DNA of 54,188 nucleotides. Source: Nitrosomonadales bacterium (lineage in GTDB: Bacteria; Pseudomonadota; Gammaproteobacteria; Burkholderiales; Gallionellaceae). The stretch is taken from NCBI GenBank assembly GCA_025408405.1, contig JANYJE010000080.1:1-54188 (forward strand). The letters are read 5' to 3'. Shown piece by piece: positions 16,076-24,174 of this stretch (position 1 is the stretch's first letter; each line of letters opens with the position of its first letter). A program made the position numbers and the translations under genes. A model generated the notes under the pieces. That model did not search any database. It was not told the origin of the DNA and worked only from the letters and a program-made list of their open reading frames with translations.

Positions 16076-17176
16076 ATGCTGACTAAAGAAGACAGCCGGT
16101 GGATGGCCCTGGCCCTGCAGCTGGCAGAGCGCGGCCTGTATACCACCAGCCCCAACCCGCGCGTCGGCTGCGTGCTGGTCAAGGAGGGGAAGTTGCTGGG
16201 CGAGGGCTGGCATGAGCGTGCGGGCGCGCCGCACGCCGAGGTGCACGCCCTGCGTGGCGCGGGTGCAGCAGCCAGGGGGGCTGCGGCCTATGTCACGCTG
16301 GAGCCGTGCAGCCACCATGGCCGCACACCACCCTGTGCCGATGCGCTGATCGCCGCAGGTGTCGCCCGTGTCGTCATTGCCATGCAGGATCCCAATCCGC
16401 TGGTCGCAGGCCAGGGCATTGCCCGTCTGAGTGCTGCCGGTATCGAAGTGGAATTCGGGCTGCTGGAAGCGGCAGCGCGCGAATTGAATATCGGCTTTGT
16501 CTCGCGCATGACTCACGGCATGCCGTGGCTGCGCAGCAAGATTGCGATGAGCCTGGACGGGCATACCGCACTTGCCAATGGCGCAAGCCAGTGGATTACC
16601 GGTGCGGCGGCGCGACGCGACGGGCATTGCTGGCGCGCACGTTCCTGTGCCGTGCTGACCGGCATCGGCACGGTGCTGGCGGACGATGCACAGCTCACGG
16701 TGCGCGAAGTGGAAACCACGCGCCAGCCGCAGCGCGTGGTGCTGGACAGTGCGCTGCGCATGCCGCTCACTGCGCGTATTCTGGAGAAAGGCAATGTGTT
16801 GCTGTATACGGCAACACAGGACGCACAAAAGATTGCGGCACTGCAACAGGCCGGCGCGCAGGTCGTGGTGTTAACCAATGCACAAGGCCAGGTCGATCTG
16901 GCGGCTTGCCTGCGCGACCTGGCCGCGCGCGGCTGCAACGAGGTGCTGGTGGAAGCTGGCAGCACTCTGAACGGTGCGTTGCTGCAGGCGGGGCTGATCG
17001 ACGAGCTGGTTGTTTATCTGGCACCGCAGCTGCTGGGCGACATGGCGCGCGGCATGGCGCAGCTGGGCGAACTGACAAAACTTGAGCAGCGCGTGGAGCT
17101 GGCTTGGCAGGATGTGCGCAACGTGGGCCGCGATTTGCGCATCGTAGCGCGAGTGCATAAAAATAAAATCGTTTGA
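16076..17176 (+). CDS. ribD: bifunctional riboflavin deaminase/reductase RibD
   Basis: Carries out the second and third steps of riboflavin synthesis: deamination of the GTP cyclohydrolase II product, then NADPH reduction of the ribose. The N-terminal deaminase (about 1-145) has zinc ligands in GAPHAEVHAL and EPCSHHGRTPPCADAL. The reductase (about 146-366) includes RSKIAMSLDGHTAL, SQWITGAAARRDGH and EVLVEAGSTLNGALL. The ATG follows the nrdR TAA with no gap, so translation is coupled. First gene of the rib block. Confidence 0.96.
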   Translation: MLTKEDSRWMALALQLAERGLYTTSPNPRVGCVLVKEGKLLGEGWHERAGAPHAEVHALRGAGAAARGAAAYVTLEPCSHHGRTPPCADALIAAGVARVVIAMQDPNPLVAGQGIARLSAAGIEVEFGLLEAAARELNIGFVSRMTHGMPWLRSKIAMSLDGHTALANGASQWITGAAARRDGHCWRARSCAVLTGIGTVLADDAQLTVREVETTRQPQRVVLDSALRMPLTARILEKGNVLLYTATQDAQKIAALQQAGAQVVVLTNAQGQVDLAACLRDLAARGCNEVLVEAGSTLNGALLQAGLIDELVVYLAPQLLGDMARGMAQLGELTKLEQRVELAWQDVRNVGRDLRIVARVHKNKIV

Positions 17177-17201
17177 ACGAATATAACAAACTGGGGGAAT
17201 T

Positions 17202-17801
17202 ATGTTTACCGGAATCGTTGCCGATGTGGGCACCATTGTTGACAAGCAGGACAGGGAAGGCGGCATGCGTTTGCGCTTTGCCACCAACTCGCTCGGTATG
17301 GCCGATGTGCAGGTGGGCGACAGCATCGCGGCAAATGGCGTGTGCCTCACCGTGATCAAGATCGAGGGCAACAATTTTACCGTCGATGTATCGCGCGAAA
17401 CGCTCAGCTGCACCGTAGGGCTGGAGCAGCAGGGCGCGCACGTCAATCTGGAAAAAGCGCTGCGTCTGGCGGACAGGCTGGGCGGGCATCTGGTGAGCGG
17501 CCATGTGGACGGCGTGGGCGAGGTGCTGGAATTCACCGATCTCGGCGAGAGCTGGAAGCTGACCGTGTGTGCGCCGCAGGCTTTGGCGAAGTACATCGCA
17601 GCGAAAGGTTCAATCACCATTAATGGCGTGAGCCTGACGGTGAACCAGGTTGAGGGTGCTGTGTTCAGCGTGAATCTGATCCCGCATACGCTGGAGGAAA
17701 CCACCCTGAAGGAATTGCAGGCGGGTGCGAAAGTGAACCTGGAAATCGACCTGATCGCGCGTTACGTGGAGCGGATGATGACTGCGGGCAAAGAGGAGTA
17801 G
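17202..17801 (+). CDS. ribE: riboflavin synthase, alpha chain
   Basis: Dismutates two 6,7-dimethyl-8-ribityllumazine molecules to riboflavin. The protein has 199 residues with the diagnostic MFTGIVADVGTI start and two lumazine-binding repeats of about 95 residues. The first contains GDSIAANGVCLTV and VSRETLSCT; the second begins GGHLVSGHVDGVG and contains GSITINGVSLTVNQVEG and IPHTLEETTL. AGGAGT-like signals are weak, but GGGGGAATT lies just before the ATG. It lies 25 bases after ribD. Confidence 0.96.
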   Translation: MFTGIVADVGTIVDKQDREGGMRLRFATNSLGMADVQVGDSIAANGVCLTVIKIEGNNFTVDVSRETLSCTVGLEQQGAHVNLEKALRLADRLGGHLVSGHVDGVGEVLEFTDLGESWKLTVCAPQALAKYIAAKGSITINGVSLTVNQVEGAVFSVNLIPHTLEETTLKELQAGAKVNLEIDLIARYVERMMTAGKEE

Positions 17802-17811
17802 CAGAAGTGGT

Positions 17812-17843
17812 AACATTGCAGCCCTGCAGTGGTTTGCAACGTT
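17812..17843. promoter_or_regulatory. imperfect inverted repeat ahead of ribB
   Basis: AACATTGCA at 17812-17820 and TGCAACGTT at 17835-17843 are complementary at 8 of 9 positions, with a 14-base spacer that itself contains CTGCAG. It sits in the 65-base gap between ribE and ribB, the largest gap in the rib block. It might be an operator or a weak processing hairpin. It does not have the conserved core of the FMN riboswitch. Confidence 0.3.
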
Positions 17844-17866
17844 GAAATATAGAGGCTTTTGGAAAA

Positions 17867-18964
17867 ATGACAGACATAGCACCGGTACAGGACATTATCG
17901 AGGAAATGCGCGCCGGCCGCATGGTGGTGCTGGTGGACGAAGAGGATCGCGAGAACGAAGGCGACCTGGTATTTGCTGCCGAATTTGCTACGCCTGAAAA
18001 AATCAATTTCATGGCCAAGCACGGCCGCGGCCTGATTTGCCTGACGCTGACCGAGGCGCACTGCAAACAGATCGACCTGCCGTTGATGGTGCGCGAAAAC
18101 GGCTTGCAGCTGGCAACCAATTTCACCCTGTCGATTGAAGCCGCGACGGGAGTGACCACCGGCATTTCAGCGGCTGACCGCGCGCGCACCGTGCTGGTGG
18201 CGGCGGACAAGAATGCCAAGCCGGCCGATATTGTGCAGCCCGGGCACATCTTTCCCTTGCGCGCGAAAAGCGGCGGCGTGCTGGTGCGTGCAGGCCACAC
18301 CGAGGCGGGCTGCGATCTGGCGCAACTGGCGGGGCTGACACCGGCGGCGGTGATCTGCGAAATTCTCAAGGAAGACGGCGAAATGGCGCGCCTGCCCGAC
18401 CTGATCGAATATGCCAAAGTGCATAATCTCAAGATCGGCACCATCGCAGACCTGATCGAACACCGCAGCCACACAGAAAAACTGGTGGAGTGCGTGGCGC
18501 AGCGCAATGTGCAGACCGCGTATGGCGAGCTTGAGCTGCGCACCTATGTGGACAAGACCACGCAGCGTACCCACCTGGCGCTGGTCAAAGGCCGCATACA
18601 GCCCGGTGTCGAAACGCTGGTGCGCGTGCATGAACCGCTGTCCGTGCTGGACTTCCTGGAAGAAACCAGCTATCCGAATTCCACCAGCGTGCACGATGCG
18701 CTGCTCAAGATTAAACAGGCGCCGGCCGGTGTGCTGGTGCTGCTGCACCACAACGAAACCTCAGAGGACTTGCGCGCGCGCGCCTCGGCCAAACCGGAAA
18801 CACACCATGCCGCGCGCTGGGATCCGCGCAGCTACGGCATCGGCGCGCAGATACTGCGCGACCTGAAAGTAGGCAAGATGCGCCTGATCGCCACCCCGAG
18901 AAAACTGCCCAGCATGGCGGGTTTCGGCCTGGAAGTGGTGGGCTACGTACAGGCCGAACAATAG
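17867..18964 (+). CDS. ribB: 3,4-dihydroxy-2-butanone 4-phosphate synthase with degenerate GTP cyclohydrolase II domain
   Basis: The N-terminal 200 residues are an intact DHBP synthase: VDEEDRENEGDLVFAAE, GLICLTLTEAHC, TGVTTGISAADRARTV, GHIFPLRAKSGGVLVRAGHTEAGCDLAQLAG and EDGEMAR. From about residue 210 the sequence aligns with GTP cyclohydrolase II but lacks the three zinc cysteines and the RQEGRNIGL block. VHEPLSVLDFLEETSYP and HHNETSEDLRARA stand in those places. It therefore resembles RibBX-type proteins, whose second half is inactive; a separate ribA is needed elsewhere. It is 365 residues long and lies in the rib operon between ribE and ribH. Confidence 0.93.
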   Translation: MTDIAPVQDIIEEMRAGRMVVLVDEEDRENEGDLVFAAEFATPEKINFMAKHGRGLICLTLTEAHCKQIDLPLMVRENGLQLATNFTLSIEAATGVTTGISAADRARTVLVAADKNAKPADIVQPGHIFPLRAKSGGVLVRAGHTEAGCDLAQLAGLTPAAVICEILKEDGEMARLPDLIEYAKVHNLKIGTIADLIEHRSHTEKLVECVAQRNVQTAYGELELRTYVDKTTQRTHLALVKGRIQPGVETLVRVHEPLSVLDFLEETSYPNSTSVHDALLKIKQAPAGVLVLLHHNETSEDLRARASAKPETHHAARWDPRSYGIGAQILRDLKVGKMRLIATPRKLPSMAGFGLEVVGYVQAEQ

Positions 18965-18985
18965 AATATTAAGGAAGTTGAAAAC

Positions 18986-19438
18986 ATGAAAGAAATCGAA
19001 AAAAACCTGAATGGCAAAGGCCTGCGCATCGGCATCGTGCAAAGCCGTTTCAACACGGTGGTATGCGAAGGCCTGCTGGCTTCGTGCCGTGCAAAGCTGG
19101 CACAGCAAGGCGTGAGTGAAAATGATATTACCCTGGCAACCGTGCCGGGCGCGCTGGAAATTCCACTGGTGCTGCAGCAGATGGCAGCCAGCAAAAAATT
19201 CGATGCGCTGATTGCACTGGGTGCGGTGATACGCGGCGACACCTATCATTTTGAAGTGGTGTCGAATGAATCAGCGCGTTGCGTGGGGGATGTACAGCTG
19301 CATAGCGGCCTGCCCATTGCCAATGCCATCCTCACCACGGATACGGACGTACAGGCGGAAGAACGCATGGGTGTTAAAGGGGCGGAAGCGGCACTGGTTG
19401 CGATCGAGATGGTCAATCTGCTGAAAGCGCTGGCATGA
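18986..19438 (+). CDS. ribH: 6,7-dimethyl-8-ribityllumazine synthase
   Basis: Condenses the RibD product with dihydroxybutanone phosphate to lumazine, forming icosahedral or decameric shells in relatives. It has 150 residues with [52 protein letters not shown] with the catalytic His, and [11 protein letters not shown] with [19 protein letters not shown] lies upstream of the ATG. Its TGA overlaps the nusB start as ATGA, a frequent rib-nus coupling in proteobacteria. Confidence 0.96.
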   Translation: MKEIEKNLNGKGLRIGIVQSRFNTVVCEGLLASCRAKLAQQGVSENDITLATVPGALEIPLVLQQMAASKKFDALIALGAVIRGDTYHFEVVSNESARCVGDVQLHSGLPIANAILTTDTDVQAEERMGVKGAEAALVAIEMVNLLKALA

Positions 19439-19887
19439 AAGAGCAAATAGCCAAGTCGCCCGCCAAAAGCGCTCGCCACCGTGCGCGCGAACTGGCGTTG
19501 CAGGGCATCTACCAGTGGCGCATGACGGGTGGAGACAGGCTCGAAATCGATAAAGCCACCCGTGCAGAAAAAAGCCTGGGGAAATATGACGTGGAATTGT
19601 TCAGCCAGCTGTTGCGTGGTGTGGTCGATCATAACCAGAGTCTGGTTGCGGAGCTGACCCCGCATCTGGATCGCGATATTAACGAACTGAGCCCGATCGA
19701 GTTTTCCGTGCTGCTGCTGGGGGCATTTGAATTGTCGCGCCATCCGGAAGTGCCCTATCGCGTGGTCATCAATGAGGCGGTTGAACTTGCCAAGACTTTT
19801 GGCGGCACCGATGGCCACAAATTCGTCAACGGCGTGCTGGACAAGCTTGCCGCACAGGTGCGCGCGGTAGAAGTGAACGCGAAATAA
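19435..19887 (+). CDS. nusB: transcription antitermination factor NusB
   Basis: All-helical protein that binds boxA RNA with NusE (S10) in rRNA antitermination complexes. It is 150 residues. [18 protein letters not shown] at the start contains the Arg-rich RNA contact region. [37 protein letters not shown] and [32 protein letters not shown] complete the family core. The start overlaps the ribH stop by four bases. Confidence 0.96.
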   Translation: MKEQIAKSPAKSARHRARELALQGIYQWRMTGGDRLEIDKATRAEKSLGKYDVELFSQLLRGVVDHNQSLVAELTPHLDRDINELSPIEFSVLLLGAFELSRHPEVPYRVVINEAVELAKTFGGTDGHKFVNGVLDKLAAQVRAVEVNAK

Positions 19888-19914
19888 TTTCTTTTTTTTC
19901 CGCATGAGGTCATC

Positions 19915-20868
19915 TTGCCGGAATTCGATCTGATCCAGCGTTACTTTACCCGTTCCGCTCCCGGTGCAATATTGGGAGTGGGCGACGATGCCGCGCTGGT
20001 GCATATCTCAAACGGGATGGAGCTGGCCGTTTCCACCGACATGCTGGTGAGCGGCACCCACTTTTTCCCCGATGCCGATCCCTACATGCTGGGCCACAAG
20101 GCGCTGGCGGTGAATATTTCCGACATGGCGGCCATGGGGGCTGTGCCGCGCTGGGCGACGCTGGCATTGTCCTTGCCGCAGGAAGATGGGGCCTGGCTTG
20201 AGCGTTTCAGTGCAGGCTTCTTTGCGCTGGCGGACCAGCATCGCGTTGCGTTGATCGGTGGCGACACCACGCGCGGCCCGCTTAACCTGTGTGTCACCAT
20301 TATGGGGGAGGTGCCGCCGGGCCAGGCGCTGCGGCGCGACGGCGCGCAGCCGGGCGACGAGGTGTGGGTATCGGGTAAGCTTGGCGATGCCGCTCTGGTT
20401 CTGGCCTACCTGCAAGGCCGGCTGGCGCTGGATGTGGGCACGCTTGCCGCCACTGCGGCAGCGCTGCACCAGCCTGTGCCGCGTGTGGCGCTGGGGCTCG
20501 CTTTGCGCGGCATAGCGCATAGCGCAATCGATGTGTCGGATGGCTTGCTGGGCGATCTCGGGCATATACTGGAGCGCTCGGGCGTGGCGGCAGAAATTCA
20601 GTTTGCTGCGCTGCCGGTGTCGCCCAGCCTGCAGCCCTACCTTGCGCAGGCGCTGGGCCGCCGCTGTGTGCTGGCGGGTGGCGACGATTACGAACTGTGC
20701 TTTACCGTGCCGGCGCAGCGCCATGCCGAGGTGGAACAAATTTCCGCGCAGCTGGATTTGCCGCTGACCTGCATCGGCAGGATTGCGGCGGGAAAAGGTT
20801 GTACGCTGCGCGCTGTTGACGGCAGCGTGATGAAGATAAAGGAAACGGGCTATGACCACTTTGCATGA
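19915..20868 (+). CDS. thiL: thiamine-monophosphate kinase
   Basis: Phosphorylates thiamine monophosphate to the active diphosphate with ATP. The 317 residues show GVGDDAALV and the AVSTDMLVSGTHF metal site. They also show GHKALAVNISDMAAMGA, LIGGDTTRGPLNL, AIDVSDGLLGDLGHIL and AGGDDYELCFTV. The start appears to be TTG at 19915, because TGAGGT ends four bases before it and no ATG or GTG fits the family N-terminus. It follows nusB by 27 bases containing a T-run, and overlaps pgpA by 17 bases. Confidence 0.94.
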   Translation: MPEFDLIQRYFTRSAPGAILGVGDDAALVHISNGMELAVSTDMLVSGTHFFPDADPYMLGHKALAVNISDMAAMGAVPRWATLALSLPQEDGAWLERFSAGFFALADQHRVALIGGDTTRGPLNLCVTIMGEVPPGQALRRDGAQPGDEVWVSGKLGDAALVLAYLQGRLALDVGTLAATAAALHQPVPRVALGLALRGIAHSAIDVSDGLLGDLGHILERSGVAAEIQFAALPVSPSLQPYLAQALGRRCVLAGGDDYELCFTVPAQRHAEVEQISAQLDLPLTCIGRIAAGKGCTLRAVDGSVMKIKETGYDHFA

Positions 20869-21355
20869 TCAATTGCGTTTCAAACCTGACTGGCGTTTTC
20901 TGCTCAGCCACCCGGCTCACCTGTTGGCATTCGGCTTCGGCAGCGGCCTGTCGCCGCGAGCACCGGGTACTGCAGGCACACTGGTCGCCTTTCCCATCTA
21001 CTGGTATCTCGCACCGCGCCTGAGCGATGCGCTGTTTATCCTGCTGCTGATCTGGACATTTGCCATCGGTGTGTGGGTGTGCGAGAAAACCGGGCGCGAA
21101 CTGGGCGTGGCAGATTACGGCGGCATCGTGTGGGATGAAATCGTGGCGTTTATGCTGGTGCTGTTTTTCACACCGGAAGGCCTGGCCTGGCAGTTCCTGG
21201 CGTTCACCCTGTTCCGCTTCTTTGACATCGTTAAGCCGCAGCCCATACGCCATTTCGACAAGACCTGGCATGGCGGGCTGGGCGTGATGTTCGACGATAT
21301 TCTTGCGGCGGGATATGCGCTGCTGTGTCTGGCCCTGGTGAAGAGTGTTTTGTAA
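20852..21355 (+). CDS. pgpA: phosphatidylglycerophosphatase A
   Basis: Inner-membrane phosphatase that converts phosphatidylglycerophosphate to phosphatidylglycerol. It has 167 residues with the family's HLLAFGFGSGLSPRAPGTAGT, the DYGGIVWDEIVAF metal-binding stretch, FRFFDIVKPQPIRHFDK and GGLGVMFDDILAA. Several hydrophobic helices are visible. The start lies inside thiL, so the two are coupled, as in many proteobacteria. Confidence 0.95.
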   Translation: MTTLHDQLRFKPDWRFLLSHPAHLLAFGFGSGLSPRAPGTAGTLVAFPIYWYLAPRLSDALFILLLIWTFAIGVWVCEKTGRELGVADYGGIVWDEIVAFMLVLFFTPEGLAWQFLAFTLFRFFDIVKPQPIRHFDKTWHGGLGVMFDDILAAGYALLCLALVKSVL

Positions 21356-21394
21356 GCTGTGACGATTCATCGTGCGGGTTGAAAGGAGAATGCA

Positions 21395-22072
21395 ATGCGC
21401 CTGCTTGTGTTGTTGCTAGCCAGTGTTGTCTTTAATTTTTCCGCTGCCGAAGAATTCAATGCCAAGGTGATCGCGGTGATGGATGGCGATACCATCATGG
21501 TGCTGAGGGAGGGTAAACGCGTCAAGGTGCGCCTGGCCAATATCGATGCGCCGGAAAAGGCGCAGGAGTTCGGCATGGAGTCGCGCCAGGCGCTGCTGGG
21601 CATGGTGCAGAAAAGGCAGGTGCACGTAAACAGCCAGGCTATGGACCAATACGGGCGCATGGTCGCAGAAATCAGCGTGGACGGCCGCAGCGTGAATGCA
21701 GAGCAGGTGCGGCGCGGCATGGCGTGGGAATACTCGCACTATCACAGCAACAAGGCTTATCTGGCCCTGCAAAGCGAGGCGCAGCAGGCGCACCGTGGCC
21801 TGTGGGCACAGCCTGGCAGCCCGATGCCGCCAGAGCAGTGGCGCAAGACGCATCCGTCAGTTGATCCCTCTCCGCATACAAAATCCCCCGCAGTAGCGTC
21901 CTCGGTTGCGCGCGATCCTGCCTGCGGCAACAAGCACCGCTGCGCGCAGATGCGTTCCTGCGATGAAGCCTATTTTTATTTGCAACAGTGCGGGGTCAAA
22001 TCTCTGGATGGAAACGGGGATGGGGTGCCGTGCGAGGATCTGTGTGCGTCCGCAAAGCGGCCTCTGCGCTAG
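21395..22072 (+). CDS. secreted thermonuclease-like nuclease with excalibur domain
   Basis: A 225-residue protein with signal peptide (MRLLVLLLASVVFNFSAA). The staphylococcal-nuclease domain (about 20-135) contains VMDGDTIMVL, VRLANIDAPEKAQEFG and DQYGRMVAEI, so the calcium-binding Asp and the two catalytic Arg positions appear kept. A Pro/Ser linker follows. Residues 170-215 form an excalibur calcium-binding module with a Cys-x-x-C-like spacing and the EF-hand-like LDGNGDGVPCEDLC. GGAG precedes the ATG. It probably degrades extracellular or periplasmic nucleic acid, or salvages nucleotides. Confidence 0.9.
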   Translation: MRLLVLLLASVVFNFSAAEEFNAKVIAVMDGDTIMVLREGKRVKVRLANIDAPEKAQEFGMESRQALLGMVQKRQVHVNSQAMDQYGRMVAEISVDGRSVNAEQVRRGMAWEYSHYHSNKAYLALQSEAQQAHRGLWAQPGSPMPPEQWRKTHPSVDPSPHTKSPAVASSVARDPACGNKHRCAQMRSCDEAYFYLQQCGVKSLDGNGDGVPCEDLCASAKRPLR

Positions 22073-22170
22073 CGAATCAAGCATGGCCTCGCGCTGTTGC
22101 AACGTGGCGCATTTCAATAGGTGCTGGCAGGAAGGCTGGAATGAATTTATAAAATGGGATGTTGCATTTA

Positions 22171-22617
22171 TCAATTCTCACAACTGGAGGCGGCGATTTC
22201 TGACAGTTTTTTAATCGCATCATCGCGCGTGTCATCGTCCAGATAAACTCTTTCGCCATTTGCATTCGTCTTGAAAATGCGCACTTGCTGCTGCAAGATA
22301 GCCAACCTTCTTCTTGCTTCGGTGCACCTGTATTTTCTCGCCGCTGCTTCAGATACATTCCCCTGTGCTGCACTATTGGAATTGCGCCGCTTTTCTGAGG
22401 ACTTCAGTTCTTGCATGATCTTGTCGGATTGATTGTTATTCACGCCGTTGTCGATAGACGTGCTGGGGGATGCTTTGATCTCCAGCCCTTGCTGCTCGGG
22501 TGGAACCTTCTCCGAATATTGCGTTTCCCCGTTCTTGTCTACCCACTTGAAAACTTTAGCGCCAACAGTATCTGCTGCTAGCAGCAGAAATGTAAAGACT
22601 AATGCCATTTTGAACAT
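22171..22617 (-). CDS. DUF4124-domain envelope protein
   Basis: A 148-residue protein with a signal peptide ending at Ala20, then the DUF4124 motif VFKWVDKNGETQYSEKVPPEQ typical of betaproteobacterial periplasmic proteins. The remainder is charged and helical, with Cys97 and Cys146 (RKYRCTEARRRLAILQQQVRIF, SSCEN) and a VYLDDDTRDDAIKKLSEIA segment also common in DUF4124 proteins. Function is unknown. It converges with the nuclease gene and lies 64 bases downstream of a second DUF4124-like gene on the same strand. Confidence 0.8.
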   Translation of the reverse strand: MFKMALVFTFLLLAADTVGAKVFKWVDKNGETQYSEKVPPEQQGLEIKASPSTSIDNGVNNNQSDKIMQELKSSEKRRNSNSAAQGNVSEAAARKYRCTEARRRLAILQQQVRIFKTNANGERVYLDDDTRDDAIKKLSEIAASSCEN

Positions 22618-22681
22618 CAGCGACCTCGCTTCTCGGCTTTGATTAACGGCATGCCCCTATTCAAATAGCAGAGCTGGGCAA

Positions 22682-23236
22682 TTAATATTGTTTTGAAAGA
22701 CTCATCTGTCCATTTTTTTGTTCAACATTGAATCTTTTCAGCACGTTCATGCCGAGCAAGGGCTGGCTGAGATTGGGTGCCACCAATGCTTCCACATTGC
22801 GGAGGGTGAAATGGCCGAAGCTTAGTTTTTGAATAGTGACATAGCAAGCATTCGATACGCCGTTTCCTGTTTGTATCGCAGCCAGTCGTTGGCAGCGAAG
22901 ACCTGTTGAAGTTGCAAAACTTAGCGGTATGCTGACGAGGGAAGCACCCGTGTCAATTACGAAGTTCAGAAAGTGATCGTTGATGGCGCCATCAACGAAA
23001 TAGTGTCCGTTGCGTCCCGGGCCGATAATAAATGCGTTTTTGCCGGAAGGGTCGGCGCTATCTGTTTCGACATCCGAGTCGCTGTGCGCTTGCCAGGAAG
23101 AAACGGGCTGAGTCTCGTCAGCACAGGGCTTTTCCTGGTAAAGGAATGCGCCTGCCGGGTTTTTACATTTGTAGACCGATGCTGCCGATGCAGGCAGTAC
23201 AAACAACAATGAGATAATTGCGGCCCAGATGTGCAT
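22682..23236 (-). CDS. retropepsin-like aspartic protease with DUF4124-like N-terminus
   Basis: A 184-residue secreted protein. The signal peptide (1-19) is followed by a DUF4124-like stretch (VYKCKNPAGAFLYQEKPCADE), a linker, and a retropepsin-like fold. The active-site motif VIDTGAS is at residues 93-99, preceded by the flap-like GRNGHYFVDGAIN, and LLGMNVLKRF lies near the end, as in the TIGR02281-type bacterial aspartyl proteases. Such proteins dimerise to build the active site. Substrates are unknown. The upstream 130 bases to lpxH contain no recognised feature. Confidence 0.8.
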   Translation of the reverse strand: MHIWAAIISLLFVLPASAASVYKCKNPAGAFLYQEKPCADETQPVSSWQAHSDSDVETDSADPSGKNAFIIGPGRNGHYFVDGAINDHFLNFVIDTGASLVSIPLSFATSTGLRCQRLAAIQTGNGVSNACYVTIQKLSFGHFTLRNVEALVAPNLSQPLLGMNVLKRFNVEQKNGQMSLSKQY

Positions 23237-23366
23237 AGCTTTCCCTTATTCCATAAATTCCTGACAGGCTTGCGATCCGGCATTGTGGCAAGCATTAATG
23301 AACGAGCCGTATCATCATGTACCCGGGCATCATCCATCAATTCTGCGAGGAATTCAATCCAGGGGG

Positions 23367-24089
23367 CTAAAATTCCAGCTTGCGGCAACCCTGTGCGTCG
23401 CACAGCAGGGCGTTGCCGGTGGCGTGCCAGTCACCCAGCACCCAGCGTTCACAGCTGTTGCCGTCCACGCTGTGCCGATGCAGGGCGAGGCGGTGCGTGT
23501 GGCCGTGGATCAAGCGCGGGTAGCGGTGCTGGCGCAGCAACTGCGCCACCGCTTCAGGGTTGACGTCCATGATGTCCATGCTCTTGATCTGTTTCTCAGT
23601 CTCGCTCATTTTGCGCAATTGTTCGATCTGCGCGCGGCGTTGTGCCAGGGGCTGAACGAGGAAGGCCTCGCGCCATGCCGGGTTGCGCACCTGCCGGCGA
23701 AAGGCCTGGTACTGGGCATCATCGGTGCACAGGATGTCGCCGTGGGTGAGCAGGGTGGGTTTGCCATAAAGATCAAGCAGGGTGGGGTCGGGCAGCAGGG
23801 CGGCGTGGCATGCCTGCGCCAGCTGCTTATCCATCAGGAAGTCGCGGTTGCCATGCATGATGAAAATGCGTGTGCCTTGCGTCCCCAGCGCATGCAGTGC
23901 CGCCGTGATGTCGCGGTGCAAGGGAGTGCCGAGATCGTCGTCGCCGGCCCAGTATTCAAACAGGTCGCCGAGTATGTACAGGGCATCTGCCCGGGGTGCC
24001 GTGTCGTGCAGGAAATTCAGGAACAGCTGCGTGGTGTGCGCTTGCTCTGCGCACAGATGCAGGTCGGAGATAAACAGGGAGTGAGGCAT
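23367..24089 (-). CDS. lpxH: UDP-2,3-diacylglucosamine diphosphatase LpxH
   Basis: Peripheral membrane metallophosphoesterase making lipid X in lipid A synthesis. The 240 residues include all five metal-site blocks: ISDLHLC, LGDLFEYWAGDDD, MHGNRDFL, LLTHGDILCTDD and RLIHGHTHRLALH. The start codon at 24089 is abutted by the arm of a hairpin element, leaving no recognisable ribosome binding site. It is the last gene of a leftward run beginning with the TPR protein. Confidence 0.94.
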   Translation of the reverse strand: MPHSLFISDLHLCAEQAHTTQLFLNFLHDTAPRADALYILGDLFEYWAGDDDLGTPLHRDITAALHALGTQGTRIFIMHGNRDFLMDKQLAQACHAALLPDPTLLDLYGKPTLLTHGDILCTDDAQYQAFRRQVRNPAWREAFLVQPLAQRRAQIEQLRKMSETEKQIKSMDIMDVNPEAVAQLLRQHRYPRLIHGHTHRLALHRHSVDGNSCERWVLGDWHATGNALLCDAQGCRKLEF

Positions 24090-24174
24090 AGCAGGATTCA
24101 GGATTGAGGATCCAGGATTGAGCGGTGCAGCGGTTTTACTGCATCCTCAGACCTGGATCCTCAATCCTGCCTTA
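24090..24174 (-). repeat. GGATTGAGG hairpin element, copy 2
   Basis: Read on the minus strand, the segment begins right after the cyclophilin stop codon with TAAGGCAGGATTGAGGATCC and ends CAATCCTGAATCCTGCT directly before the lpxH ATG. The arms contain a long perfect complement (AGGATTGAGGATCCAGG and its reverse), so a strong hairpin is expected in the mRNA. It matches the ends, orientation and stop-to-start placement of the copy between glyA and nrdR. Confidence 0.7.

Noticed and set aside
17802-17866. FMN riboswitch before ribB
   Set aside because: The gap is only 65 bases and lacks the conserved GGGGCAGGGTG-type core.
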